From the NCBI RefSeq assembly GCF_933775445.1, contig NC_065877.1, forward strand, positions 32,550,001-32,614,000: DNA of 64,000 nucleotides, given 5' to 3'. Both the position numbers and the translations under genes were made by a program. Of this stretch, positions 47,897-60,660 are shown one piece after another. The notes under the pieces are model-generated. The model saw nothing but the letters and a program-made list of their open reading frames with translations, had not been told where the DNA came from and ran no database searches. Within the stretch, counting starts at the first letter, position 1; each line of letters starts with the position of its first letter. This stretch comes from Argentina anserina. Its lineage: Eukaryota > Streptophyta > Magnoliopsida > Rosales > Rosaceae.

Positions 47897-49307
47897 GTTT
47901 AGGACTAGTAACAGGGAGGACTAAAAAAACTTGTGCCCCATTTTTTGTCATTTGCAAGAGTAGACTTCGGCAGGGAAAATTCTGCTATACACGGCGGTAT
48001 AGGATGCAGCAGTCCGTGTACAACACGTGAGTGGGTTCAAGAGATACCAGCCACAAGATTTCTTGATTATCAATTAAGTGATCCAGAATTGAAGACCGGT
48101 TGAACGGGTACCCCTCTCAGTCTCTTATTACAAATGTGCGGCTTTGGTTATTTCTCCGTGTGAAAGGGTACAATAGATTATTATAAAAATTGGCATTATG
48201 AATGACAGGGCTTTGGGTTCCTCCACTCCTCGAATCTACCCATCGCCGACAACTTCCGTTCTTGCAAAGCCAACGAGCAGAGAAGTAGAAGAAGAAGAGA
48301 GACGGAGGGAAAGAAAAAGAAAAATGTCATGGAGGGGAAATACTCGGAAACTTAAAGGAGCTCGGGATCATTCTTATCTCTGTGTTGTTTTGGTTCTACT
48401 ATTGTGAGTCGAAGCAAGTAGGGGCGAGTGAGGGCAATTGCCCCCACTGACTTTGTAAATTTCATAAACCGAGCTCGATATATCATCCAAGGGTAATGCT
48501 ACTTGCGGATTTTGTTTGTATGATCAAGATCAAACAAAGAAGAAGATGTTCTTCCTCTGATGGAGTGATGGAGCATCACCACCGCAAGGAATCGAATACT
48601 CTAATAATAAATCATCAAAGGAGAAAGGGGAAACAAAAGAGAGCGGAGAGATGAGAGCTTTCTTATTGAGAGAGATGAGGCTTTCTAGATTAATGGGTGA
48701 TTCCGTGATTCAGTGAGAGGGAAAGAGAGACACAGAGGATGAACCATGTACAAGTGTGGTGCTAGAGAGAAGACAAAAGGACCTAAAAAGTTACATGAAT
48801 AATCGCTAAAATCTTTTTTTTTTTCCTATAAACTCTGACTGCAAAAATCTTTATATTTAGTAGAAAATGCACGGATCAATTCAAGTCTGGTCCATTCATC
48901 CAAATCCTATTTTGTGGATCTTCAAATTTTTGTACTAAACATACTTGCGGTTGTCGATTAAACATTCGTTAAATTGATACTTATGTTGAAATATAAACGG
49001 AAAATTAAGTCATTTGATTTATATTTAAAAAAAAATCATTTAGTAGAAGGGATATGTACATATAAAGACGACACAAATATATCGTCTCATATATCAGTCA
49101 TGTGGGTGTATATTAAATGACACAGATATGTGTTCTTAGTATATATCAGACGACACATCAATCACATTAGACATCTATCGTCTAATGTATCTGTCTAATG
49201 ATTATACGTTAGATGACATAAAAATATGTCATTTTAGTATATATCTGACGACGCATATATGTCGTGTCAGTATACCATTAAACTACATATTTAATGACAA
49301 TGATTTC
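47897..49307. other. Intergenic; promoter of the receptor kinase and a GACGACA-rich block
   Basis: The left part is the upstream region of the receptor kinase gene. From about 49060 to 49280 GACGACA or TCGTC-type motifs recur in both orientations, with local palindromes such as GATGACATAAAAATATGTCAT. That pattern resembles sub-terminal repeats of CACTA-type elements, but no CACTA terminus was found. A 69-codon + frame at 48198-48407 is probably chance. Confidence 0.35.
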
Positions 49308-51470
49308 AATTGATCAGGCAAACCAACGACAAAACAAGCCCAAAATTCGATAATTTTTTTACAGTATACATAATTATATGTAACGATCACATCATGTAAT
49401 GTCGATTGAGTACGATGCATTTCCTCCATATAGCCGCTTTATAAAGTTACAAGTGTAAGTGAAATGTAATATAAATGTTATACTATATTAGTGACCACTT
49501 TGGTGATTGACAATCTAAGTAACTAATATAGTCAATCGGCACCGGGCGATGTGATATGTATATTTATTATTGCATCCAGTCAAAATTTCGTCAATTTCGG
49601 ACTTCGTTTGACCATTAATTTCATGAGTCAACTGAAAAACGCGTGTTTTTACTAAACGGACACCCTTTGACCGGAGCCGTCCGAAATTCTTTTTTTTATT
49701 CGACCGCACACCCTAGTTCGGTAATATTGTGTGGTAATGAACATGTAAGCCCCATTCGGCAATCGGTCCCCAACGATAGGTATACCCATAAGGCATAATA
49801 TAAGGTTTTAAGTTGACCGAACAAACCGACGGTCAAACAAGCCCGAAATTCGGTAATTTTTTTACAGTATGCATAATTATATGTAACGATCACATCGTGT
49901 GGTGTCGATTGAGTATGATGCATTTTCTCCATATAGTCGCTTCACAAAGTTACAAGTGTAAGTAAAATGTAATATAAATGTTATACTATATTAGTGGCTA
50001 CTCTGGTGATTGACAACCTAAGTAACTAATATAGTCGATCGGGACCGTTCGATGTGATCTGTATAGTTATTATTATATCCATTCAAAATTTCGTCAATTT
50101 CGGACTTCGTTTGACCATTAATTTCATGAGTGAACAGAAAAACGCGTGTTTTTACTAAACGGACACCCTTTGACCGGAGCCGTCCGAAATTCTTTTTTTT
50201 TATTCGACCGCACACCCTAGTTCGGTAATATTGTGTGGTAATGAACATGTAAGCCCCATTCGGCAATCGGTCCCCAGCGATAGGTCTACCCATAAGGCAT
50301 AATATAAGGTTTTAAGTTGAACGAACAAACCAACGGTCAAACAAGCCCGAAATTCGGTAATTTTTTTTACAGTATGCATAATTATATGTAACGATCACAT
50401 CGTGTGGTGTCGATTGAGTATGATGCATTTTCTCCATATAGTCGCTTCACAAAGTTACAAGTGTAAGTGAAATGTAATATAAATGTTATACAATATTAGT
50501 GGCTACTTTGGTGATTGACAACCGAAGTAACTAATATAGTCGATCGAGACCGTTCGATGTGATCTGTATAGTTATTATTGTATCCAGTCAAAATTTCATC
50601 AATTTTGAATTTCGTTTGACCGTTAATTTCATGAGTCAACAGAAAAACGCGTGTTTTTACTAAACGGACACCCTTTGACCGGAGCCGTCCGAAATTCTTT
50701 TTTTTTATTCGACCGCACACCCTAGTTCGGTAATATTGTGTGGTAATGAACATGTAAGCCCCATTCGGCAATCGGTCCCCAGCGATAGGTCTACCCATAA
50801 GGCATAATATAAGGTTTTAAGTTGACCGAACAAACCGATGGTCAAACAAGCCCGAAATTCGGTAATTTTTTTACAGTATGCATAATTATATGTAACGATC
50901 ACATCGTGTGGTGTCGATTGAGTATGATGCATTTTCTCCATATAGTCGCTTCACAAAGTTACAAGTGTAAGTGAAATGTAATATAAATGTTATACTATAT
51001 TAGCGGCTACTTTGGTGATTGACAACCTAAGTAACTAATATAGTCGATCCGCACCGGCCGATGTGATATGTATATTTATTATTGTATCCAGTCAAAGTTT
51101 CATTAATTTCGGACTTCGTTTGATGTTAATTTCACGAGTCAACAAAAAAAAAACACGCGTTTTTACTAAACGGAAACCCTTTGACATGAGCCGTCCAAAA
51201 TTCTTCTTCTTTTTTTCGATTCCACCGCATACCATCGTTTGTTAATATTGTGTTGTAGTGAACATGTAAGCCCCATTCGGCCATCGGTCCCCGGTGATAG
51301 GTCTACCCATAGGGCATAATATAAGCGCTTTAAGTTGACCGGACAAACTGACGGTCAAACGAGCCATATATTTGATATTTTTTTTACAATAGGCATGATT
51401 ATATGTAACGATCACATCGTGTGGTCTCGATTGGGTACGAGGCATTTCTTCTATATAGTTGCTAGTGAAC
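49308..51470. repeat. Tandem array of ~505-bp units, about 4.2 copies
   Basis: The phrase TAACGATCACATC recurs at 49381, 49883, 50389, 50893 and 51406, giving periods of 502, 506, 504 and 513 bp. Units share long, nearly identical blocks (for example CCGCACACCCTAGTTCGGTAA and CCCATTCGGCAATCGGTCCC). The first half-unit and the last unit are the most diverged, the middle ones the most alike, as expected for unequal exchange. The minus strand of the internal units keeps an open frame of 91-100 codons containing RIKKKNFGRLRSKGVRLVK; the edge units keep only parts. No known domain is visible, so I treat the array as satellite-like DNA. Confidence 0.9.
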
Positions 51471-52508
51471 TCCAGAACTAGTGACTTTAGCGGGGTTCTT
51501 AGAAAGTATGTATATATTGAGTTTATGGTTAACCTCCAAAAGTTTGGGTGAAGGAATTGAAATAAAACAAAATAAAACAGTAACATGGTAACAAATGCAC
51601 CCTTGATGATACACAGACTTGAGTTAAAAAAAATCATAAGTTATTGAAAATTCCTTTTTACGTGATTTCAAGACTTGAATGGTATATATGATAACAAAAA
51701 AGTACAATTTTTATCAAATATAAGATTGAGTTTAAAATTGATCTGCTAAAATCCATAACTTAAACTATAAAAATCTATTTCAAATTATTCCAACCCTGAG
51801 ATGTTAAATAGAACATCTACTACAACTTTCAAGAAGACACCAAATTCAAATACTAAACGAAACTGCACAGTTTCATATTTAAAAGGAACCGGATGTACTA
51901 TTCATAATACTGTTTTACAAATACAGAAACTCAACTTCAAAAAATCATAACTTAATCTAGAAATATCTTTTCATGAGGTCAGTTCTAGTTCTTAAATGAT
52001 CTTTAGCATGTATGCTACAACTTTGATGAAGATAACAGCACTAAAATATAAACTGACATGTACAGTTTTGTAGAAATAAGCTGACTTAGTTTAAAACTCA
52101 GAATAACAAATGGCATGATGCAGATCCTTACCTTTGAGAAATCATAACATAATCTTGGAAGCTCCTATTAAAGATATTTCAATTCTGAAATGATCATTAG
52201 GATGTCTCCAATGATTTATGTGAGGAGACCTACTTCAATTACTGAACGAAAAGTACAATATTTTAGTACTACGATATGTTTCCAATACTAGTCCAATACT
52301 AGTAACTAGCACTACGATATGTTTCCAATTACAGACACCCAATGATAATACAAAAATAGACATCGGGAATGCACTTACCAGAAGCACAATTAGAAATCCT
52401 AAATTAATAGAAATGCATTTAATGCGTCTGATGCATTATACAAAAAAGTCATCAGTAGACTAGAACTAGTTTGATAGAAATGCACTTACTAGAAGCACAA
52501 ATAAAGTC
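51471..52508. other. Intergenic, 3' flank of the FAR1-related ORF
   Basis: AT-rich. Several loosely similar phrases on the theme AACTTCAAAAAATCATAACTTAATCT recur about every 180-200 bp between 51,600 and 52,200, suggesting a very diverged tandem repeat. No gene. Confidence 0.35.
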
Positions 52509-54914
52509 CTAATTTTGATTGAACAAACCTGGTCCATACATTAGTGGATAACCACTTGCGAGATTTCGCATTCCATTGAAGTGCACGCCAGCTAAGAGAT
52601 TTTGCATTCCTGGAGAACCTTGGTATCCTGGAAGAAATGGAGACCGTTGAACTTGTTCCTGGGATGCAATTGTGCTTGAGGGGTCAGCTTCATTGGCTTG
52701 TGGGAAGTTACATTCACCTCTACTTCCACCATCAATTTCATCCTCTGACGATGAACCGCTTGTCATTGAGGTTGTATCAACACGGGGACTCAATGATCGA
52801 TCTTTTTCACATTGTTGTTTGTTATGCCCATAACCACCACACTTGGTGTATTTTCTCCCTTGTTTCTTTGTAGTCCGTGTTGGCTCTTTTTTCTTCCCTT
52901 TGCCTTTAACAATATTTTGGTCTCTAATAAGGTTGTCATGATGTCCCCGTTCATCTTGCTGCCTATTAACTTCTGAAACAGTAAACATGGTGTCTATCTT
53001 TCTCTCCAATTTAACAACTTCTTTGCATACCATCTTATATGTTTCCTTTGAAGAAGAGGCACGAAATGACAGTTTGCTAAACATGTCACTTACATAACCA
53101 AATCTTAACTTCAAATCTGCCTCATTTTTATCACCAGTGAGCCTGCGTGTATCAAGTTTACCAACATCTGCCTTGTCAATAATCCTCCAACGTTTCATGA
53201 TCAAAGAAGTAGGAATTTTCAAAATTCCCTTTTCTTTCAAAACATTGAAGATGTGACAACATGGTATCCCCTCGTACTCCATCTTTTGGCAAGAACACAC
53301 AAACTGTGGGCCACCTTCCTCTTGAGAGTACACCACTTCAAAACTTTGTTATGACTTGTTGTGTTTCCACATGATATATGTCTTGAATCCATCGGATTGC
53401 ACATCAGGTTTAAAGCATAGTCCACCCACCCTCTTTAACTCTTTCTGGACTAGAAAAAACACATTGTCAGTGTAGATCTTTGATGCATCATCCTCCATCT
53501 CGCGAAGTTGTGTTTCCAGTATATGCACAGAGTGCCTACAATTGAAATCAGCCTCGGAATACTTGGCTCTCAATCTTCCTTGTGCTCTTACAATGCCTGA
53601 AACCACCTCAATCAACTTCAAACCATTCATGAAATCCTTCACGTAGACATTCATTCCCTCACAACGTTGCGTGCTCCGCATTCGTGCAAAATGCTTTCCT
53701 TTACAATAGGCTTCGACCCACTTTTGGCGTTTTCCATACATCATGTCAAACCATTTAGTGTTCTTCGGGAAAAACTCTTGAATTATATTTGACCAAGATC
53801 TATCAAACTCTTATGGTGTGGTCGACTTCCACATAATCTTGTCGAATCTTTTTTTCAAATTCGGATCTCTGACATTCTTATTCACATTTTTCCCTATGTG
53901 CCACGAACAAAGTCTATGAGGACATCCGGGAAGCACAATCTCAATAGCCCCACGCATGAAATCCTCATTATAAGTAAGAACCGCAATCGGTTTCTTGCCA
54001 TTCATTGATGATATAAAAGTTTCCAAAGCCCATACATATGTCTCAGTAGTCTCATCAAGGATAAATGCACACCCAAACACAATACTAGTCAAGTGGTTGC
54101 TCGAACCAACAAACAAGAGAAGTGATTTTCCATAACGGTTGGTCTTATATGTGGAATCGAACAACAAAAAATCTCCGAAGTTTTCATAATCAATCAAGGA
54201 ACGAGTGTCTCTCCAAAATAGGTTGCACAACTTATTTTCTTCATCCAAACTGAACTTACAATAAATTTTTTCTTCTCCCCCAGATCTCCCATTCAGATAA
54301 GAAAGCGTGGCCTCAACATCACCATCTAACATGATTTCACGTCTTGATGCATTAAGCTTGTTATACAAATCTTTGATTATGAAGCCAACACTTACGATTG
54401 ATGCATGACATGTATGGATTAATGCATTGTGAAATGCTGTCACTTGGGCTACATCAGAATCCTTACAATTTCTAGCAGACCTCATATGATGTGTTAGAGC
54501 AGGAAGTACTAAGGGATGGTTGTGATCCATATAAAACTTTGTCACCACATATTTCTTCTTGTCTCCACAATAATTCACCTTAAATACACATTGGCACCCA
54601 ACTCTAGTCACTTTTTGTAGTCTTCGCACCCTTTTTGCATTTTTATCAATTTTCCTAAACCCTTGACATGAGCAAAACCATTGGCGACTTGATACTGTCG
54701 TGTCCTTTTTGCGTCTCAGTGTGTCCCATCTCACACAAAATCCAACAACAAGACCATAATCAAAGTAAAACTTATATGCAGCTTCTTCTGTCTCAAAACA
54801 CTGCCCAACAACGTCAATTGTACACAAATCAGTAAATGATTTCCCATTATACTGTTGTAAAGGTGCACTCACCTCAGACTGTTCACTTTCATTCACAGGA
54901 AGAATTGTTTCCAT
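52509..54914 (-). pseudogene. FAR1-related sequence (FRS)/MULE-derived transposase, two in-frame stops
   Basis: A single 802-codon reading frame interrupted only by TAA at 53811-53813 and TAA at 53349-53351, with no frameshift. The N-terminal FAR1 zinc finger has CSCQGFRK, GCQCVFKV and DHNHPL. The MULE transposase core follows with LLFDSTYKTNRYGKSLLLF and CPHRLCSWHIGKN. A SWIM zinc finger (CSCQKMEYEGIPCCHIFNVL) is near residue 545. A C-terminal CCHC-like knuckle (CGGYGHNKQQC) and a Ser/Glu-rich tail complete it. Domain order and length match FRS/FHY3-type proteins, which are transcription factors domesticated from Mutator-like transposases. A 5' leader intron is likely (donor near 55539, acceptor near 54943). 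With two stops it cannot make full-length protein; it is either a recent FRS pseudogene or a dead transposase. No flanking terminal inverted repeats were found. Confidence 0.82.
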
Positions 54915-55620
54915 TACAAATCTTATCTACCAATCCTCCTCTCTGAAAAATTCCAAGAAATGCTACAAAACAACATACAAAACTAGTTGAGGTAAGTGCA
55001 TCAAGCTAGTTTAGAAATGCTGCTACCAACTCATTGAAAAATCATGGTGCTTTAACCAAATAGACTCAAAACGATGGAAGTCACCCTCTCCACAATTTTG
55101 TTCATAAACACAGAGAATGAAGATATCTCCCACCCATAAGCACTCAAAATTATCTTGTTGCATGATGCAAACATCAACAATGGACTGCCTTTGTATTTGC
55201 AACTATTCATTTATATACGGCCTAACATTCACGGTGTACATGTTATGAAAACACAAGTTATGCAATGAAATATAACAATTTTACCCCAACATCTCCATAC
55301 AAATATATATTAAAACAAACAGACATGATTGCAAATAAAAGCCAAACCATACTAGAATCGAAGAGCCAAACACAACTAATAGCTTGATGAGACTAAACCA
55401 ATCAGAATCGAAGACCCACTTAACAACCCAACACCCAATTTGAAATGAAATTCAATCCCTAGCTAGATAAAATCACAAATCAGTCATGACGAAAATAGAA
55501 ATCGATTAAACCCAAAAAGATAGAGGCGATATGGTTTACCTGCTGCTTGAGAATCGATTTTCCAGAATATGATGAAGCAAACTTTCGCTGAAACCCATAA
55601 AATCGATGGAGGATAGGCTT

Positions 55621-55721
55621 TTAGCTCTTCGTCGGCCGAGCAATCTCAAACTCTGATATGAAATTAATGTCGATCATCAACTCCTCCCCATTCACGATCG
55701 CGTCAATGTGCTTCAGGCTCC
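55621..55721 (-). pseudogene. Exon fragment of a DUF506 (PDDEXK-like) gene
   Basis: After an AG acceptor at 55722 the minus strand encodes SLKHIDAIVNGEELMIDINF, then ISEFEIARPTKS and a stop. This matches the conserved block of plant DUF506 proteins (a tyrosine-rich lead, IDVIVxGERLLIDIDF, then xSEFEIARPT) as I remember it. No other part of the gene is present on either side. It sits just upstream of the likely 5' leader exon of the FAR1-related ORF, so it may have been carried there by a transposase-related element or be a local duplication scar. Confidence 0.55.
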
Positions 55722-55730
55722 CTATAGTTG

Positions 55731-58079
55731 GGTCAGAAATACTAAAATTGAGAGTGATGAAACTCCAACTCACCAAATGCAAAATCAAAACACAAAAAAA
55801 GAGGGAGAGTGAGAAGACTACCTGCACGTGTGGGGAAACCGGATACATTCGGTGCCCATTCGGTGAGAGTTCTCAATTTTCTTTCACGTGCCTGGCGCGT
55901 CGCACACTGTAGCTGCTGTACCCTATAGAACGATGTACAACAGACGAACCCGACAGCTGTACAGATTACAAGTCTTTCTGAACAAGTCAAAGACCATACA
56001 ATTTTTTTTTGTATTAAAAATAGTACATGATACATGAGTGGAACTCTGGATGACGGAGAATTAAAATGAATGTTGTTTTTAAATAATCAAAATTTATAGT
56101 GCCTCACTTAGGAAACCCGAAAATTATCAATGCATACCGTTAACTTTGTACTTTCGTCAAGTGTGCAGGTTAAATTCGTTGAGTTTCATACATCAGGCAC
56201 CGTTTATATTGTTTAGAAATAATATTCACTCTAATTTTTAGTCATCTAAATGGTAATCTTAAAATTATGCTTTTTTGTTTTCATATGCCATTATATATCT
56301 CTTTTCTTTTTCTCTTACGTTACTTGATATATGGCGACTTAGTAATTTGGTACCTTATGTAAGTTCTCATTTGTAAGCCATTTTGACACATAAATCATCA
56401 GTTTTCTAGCATTAATCTTTTGGAGATAATCACGGGTAAACTGATATATCTCATCCATGTAACATGTATTTCGTATATATCGAAAACAATAATTTTCTTA
56501 ATATATTTATTACATCCTAATTATTTTGAAAATTGAAGTAAAATGTCAATTAATGAATTTAGAGCTAGATTGATGAAAATACCCCTGAATATATGGTCAA
56601 AATTTACATGAGTAGCAAAATAATTTACAAATGAGAACTTTTAGATACCACATTGTCAGATTAAAAACAATCAGGTATAAAATTATCCAAATAGTCATTC
56701 TTCACATACCATAGGAGGCAAGGATTTTCTATTCATATCTCCTAAAACATCACCTAGACCTCCATATTTTCCCATATTCGTTTTGACTTTTTTAACACAT
56801 GAAATTACCAAAAAGATATATAGGTGAAAAAAAGGAAAAAAAAAAGAAAAGAAATCTCAACCTGTCTATTTTAAAATAGCGAATATAAATGGTTTTTTTT
56901 CATTTTGAGACAATCCTTTATTTATTTCAAAATGACCCCAATTCGGAATAATAAGATGATTTAATTACTTTCATTTTTTACTGTTAAAAATACAATAAAT
57001 TACATTATTAATCTTCATGTATCAATTGAAAAACTACATAGAATTTTTGATAGAGTTCGGTTAGGCTTTGAGAGAAAAAATTGTTCAATACATGTTATAA
57101 TTTTTTGTGTTGATTTTATTATTTGGTTAGTTTTAAATCAATGAATGAAAAAAATATATTATTAATTATGAATTTATGAGTGAAAGATAAAATAATTTTG
57201 AGAAGATAGATTATGTAATTATTAAAAAAAATTTGAGTTGTTTATAATAATTAAATAAAGTAGTAGAATTGGAAAATATTAATGTATAGTAGATTGATTT
57301 GATATCTAATAATGATATATTAATTATGAGCATTTTCGGAAAAGTATGGAGGTTTAAATATTATTTTAAGTATTAGTAAAAGTAAACATAAGGTCTACTA
57401 AATAAGGTTGTCCAAATACCATTTTTAGAAGTATGAATAGAAGTTCCTAGGAGGAATTTACCCAAAAAAAACCTCAATTGGCTAAATGTAAGTAAATGAA
57501 AAATATATATTTATGGACAGGTTAGGACTTAGAAACTATACCCAATACTATTTGGTCTAGCGGCATCAGTCTCTCTATGTATGTGGGATATTGTGAACTC
57601 GACTCATAACAAATTCATTGTAGTATTTGAGTTCTTTGTTTGATAAAAATAAAAAACTTAGAAACCATACCCAACCGTAGAGAGAAGAATGATGAGGAAT
57701 CGAGAAAATTGGGGAACATTGATCAGTTAATAATTTATAAAAGTGCTTAATTACAAGATTTCAAGATTACGCTTGAGTTTGTACTTTTCTTTCTGGATTC
57801 TTAGGTGAACACTTTCATTCACCCATGATGCTCATGCAAAAAGATGAATGAAAAGCGACTAAACATAATTTAGATGGAAACTCGAAAACGAAAATTTACA
57901 AAGAGGAGCATCATATTAAACAGAAAGTTATTCAACTTTGAGGAAAATAAAAACCCTAGATATGACATCAGGTAATTTACAATCCAAACAAATAGTTTAA
58001 ACAAACATTCATTCCCCAAAAAAATAAACGTTATTTCAATGACTAGCGAGTATAAAACTATAAACAGAAGTTTCTGGCT
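55731..58079. other. Intergenic, AT-rich, with one inverted-repeat element
   Basis: No gene is supported. The part from 56,050 to 58,000 is strongly AT-rich. It contains the candidate inverted-repeat element listed separately; the rest shows nothing definite. Confidence 0.4.
56711..57460. mobile_element. Candidate MITE with long imperfect inverted ends
   Basis: The left end (56712-56790: AGGAGGCAAGGATTTTCTAT, then CATATCTCCTAAAA and CCTCCATATTTTCC) is the imperfect reverse complement of the right end (57340-57460: GGAAAAGTATGGAGG, ATTTTTAGAAGTATGAATAG, AAGTTCCTAGGAGG). Arms of roughly 80-120 bp with gaps flank an AT-rich core of about 500 bp with no coding capacity. A target duplication could not be fixed, so the superfamily is uncertain; long arms suggest a Mutator-like MITE. 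Confidence 0.5.
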
Positions 58080-60660
58080 CTATCGACCTTCTGGGATACT
58101 AATAGTGATTTGATTATTGGAATATATAATATGTGTTTGAGAAGAAGAAACAACATCAGACTTCCTATTTGACACAAAAGCAGGAGGTTTGGATGGTGGA
58201 AGGGATGTCGCTTCACCGCCCTGCAGCATATCAATTACAGAAGACATTGTTGGCCGATCAATTGGAGCTTCTTGAACACACAAGAAGCCTACATGTATAC
58301 ACCGTAAAGCTTCATGAGGCTCGCATGTTTCCCTTACTGATGAATCAATCACCTCCATTCCTCTTCCCTCGTTCCACAATTGCCATGCCTAAGATTTGAT
58401 GAGATATATTAAGAGAGCTGTAGTTGTAATGCTACCATTTAATTAACAAATGAAACTAAGAGTTTGAATTACGTAAACCAGATCATAGATACTTACCCAG
58501 CCAGCAAGCGTTACTACTGATTGCTCATTATTGTAAAAAGAAGCATTCCTCTTTCCACTTAAAATCTCTAACAACAAAACTCCAAAGCTGAATACATCCA
58601 ATTTCACGGAGAAATGACCATAACGCGCATACTCCGGTGACATGTACCCACTAGAAGAATTCATAGAAAAGAAGTGAGTAATTGTAGTTTCGTTAGGTTG
58701 GTGATTTTTTTCCTCTTGGAAAAGTGTAAGGTGAATCAAACAAAATGCTATATAAACCTACTATGTCCCAGCAACCCTGTTGGTATTTGCTTCTGCCTGA
58801 TTTATCTCAATAATCTTTGCCATTCCAAAGTCTGAGATTTTGGGGTTCAGTTCTTCGTCCAACAGAACATTACTTGCTTTTAAATCTCTGTGAATGATTT
58901 TCAACCTGGAGTACTTGTGGATATAAAGCAGTCCCTGAGCAACACCTTCTATAATTTGAAAACGTCTACTCCAATCAAGTTTCGACTTTTCAGATGGATC
59001 TGATCACACAAACATGAACAAGCTCGAATCAGATGGGCATAGAAGAAAAAAAAAGAAAAAAAAAAGATTTGGCTAATATTTATTCAAAAATTCAATCTAA
59101 AAAATGATGAGCATATACCAAACAAATATGTGTCCAAACTCCGATTACGCATGTACTCATAGATTAATATCATTTCCCTGTCCTCTATACAACAACCCAG
59201 GAGCCTAACAAGATTGGTGTGTTGTAGCTTGACTATAACCTTCACCTCATTCATGAATTCCTGAAGTCCTTGCCCGGACTTCTTCGACAGTCTTTTGATG
59301 GCTACTTCTATGTTTTCAGTTAAATTTCCCTGCAAATGAAGAAAAATTCGACAAAATATATAGGCACATCCTCAGTTTACCATTCAATTAATGTGTATGA
59401 ACATTTCATCATATTGAACAACAATTAGGTGAATTAGAGAACAGAGTCAAAGTGTCACCTTATACACAGGGCCGAATCCTCCCTCTCCGAGTTTATTAGC
59501 TTCAGAAAAATTGTTTGTAGCTGCTAATATGCTCCTTAAAGCAAAGAGTGGGAGTTCAATGTCATTATCTCCACCAATGTTAACATTAGTTATAGTCTCT
59601 CCACACTTCCTGTTTCATTAATATTGTTACTTTGGAGGTACAGAAATCTAGTTTGTTCGGTTAAACTGTGTGCCTGTACGTGTGTGTATAATTGAGAGCT
59701 AGAATCATGGTAGTACCTTCTAATTCCAAAGGTTTTCTTCCATAAGAAATAACCAATTAGTATTATAAGCAATGCTGCTGTTGCTGAGAGTAATGCAATT
59801 ACTAGGGATCGTTTACCACCAGTAACACTATTGGGAGTAAACTCGGAAGCTGCAAGCCTGAGGTACAAAGTTATTCCACCGTCTGTGAGTTGTTGCAGAT
59901 TTAAGAGTTCTCCACTCCAAATTGAACATCCATCGTTGGCATAAGCATAAGCAGAGCAAGAGCAGTTATATAAGCAGACGGACTCACATCGCGCACTACT
60001 TGCAGCATCGATGGACTCTGCATTATCAGGCAGTGACATGCTAGGCATGCGACGAAACTTGTTGGTACTCCCACATTGCAGACTGATTCTTCTTGAATTT
60101 TTCCGTGAAGTGAGAGTCGGGGTTTGTTTGGCAATAGTGTTGTTGAGTCCAAATGTACGTCTTGGTAGAGAAGTCTGGGAGTAATGATCAAAACTTTGCC
60201 ATAAAAGCTGGGAGGAGTCTGGCTCAGCTCTTAAAACGAGGTTTCCATTATCTAAAAGAACAGCGTGTATAGAAGTACCTGAGCTGGTGGAGGCTGTAGA
60301 AGTCACTTTTGCTGACCAAACTGAACTATGGTTCTCATTAAAGAGAACCAAATTACCATTCGAGATCTTCAACACTGAGGCAAATCTATCAGAAACTGGC
60401 CCCTCCCTATTTGCCACCCAGACAATGGTTTTCTCAGTATCTACTTCCTTGTAGTACCATATGCCTATGTAGTAGTTCGAGAAGCTATCTGGTGTAAAGA
60501 AACCCAGTTCATAATTTCCAGCAGCAGATACAATGGTTTGATCACCAGATATATATTGATTTGTAGTGATGGTATTAGCTGCAAGGGAAATACAGGTACT
60601 TCGATATAGGCACAAGAGAAGAACCAAAACCATGGATTTTGGGTTGGATTTGGTACCCAT
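58080..60660 (-). CDS. S-domain receptor-like kinase with internal ectodomain deletion
   Basis: Closely related to the gene at 44644. Six exons, in gene order 60660-59717, 59609-59459, 59329-59119, 58999-58762, 58650-58497 and 58388-58080, join in phase to 668 residues with no stop. Signal peptide ([18 protein letters not shown], shortly after the start) and B-lectin ([13 protein letters not shown]) are normal. After [18 protein letters not shown] the sequence jumps from TPTLTSRKN to SRRISLQCG, removing most of the S-locus glycoprotein and EGF-like regions (about 140 residues compared with its neighbour) without breaking the frame. PAN ([18 protein letters not shown]), a membrane segment ([20 protein letters not shown]) and a kinase with all motifs ([26 protein letters not shown]) follow. 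It could be a functional receptor with a shortened ectodomain or an early pseudogene. Confidence 0.82.

Noticed and set aside
46749..47902. Plus-strand frames of 60-103 codons opposite the receptor kinase
   Set aside because: Antisense shadows of the long first exon of the gene at 44644-47827.
48198..48407. 69-codon + frame with an Arg/Glu-rich stretch
   Set aside because: Low complexity, short, no homologue recognised, and it lies in the promoter region of a gene on the other strand.
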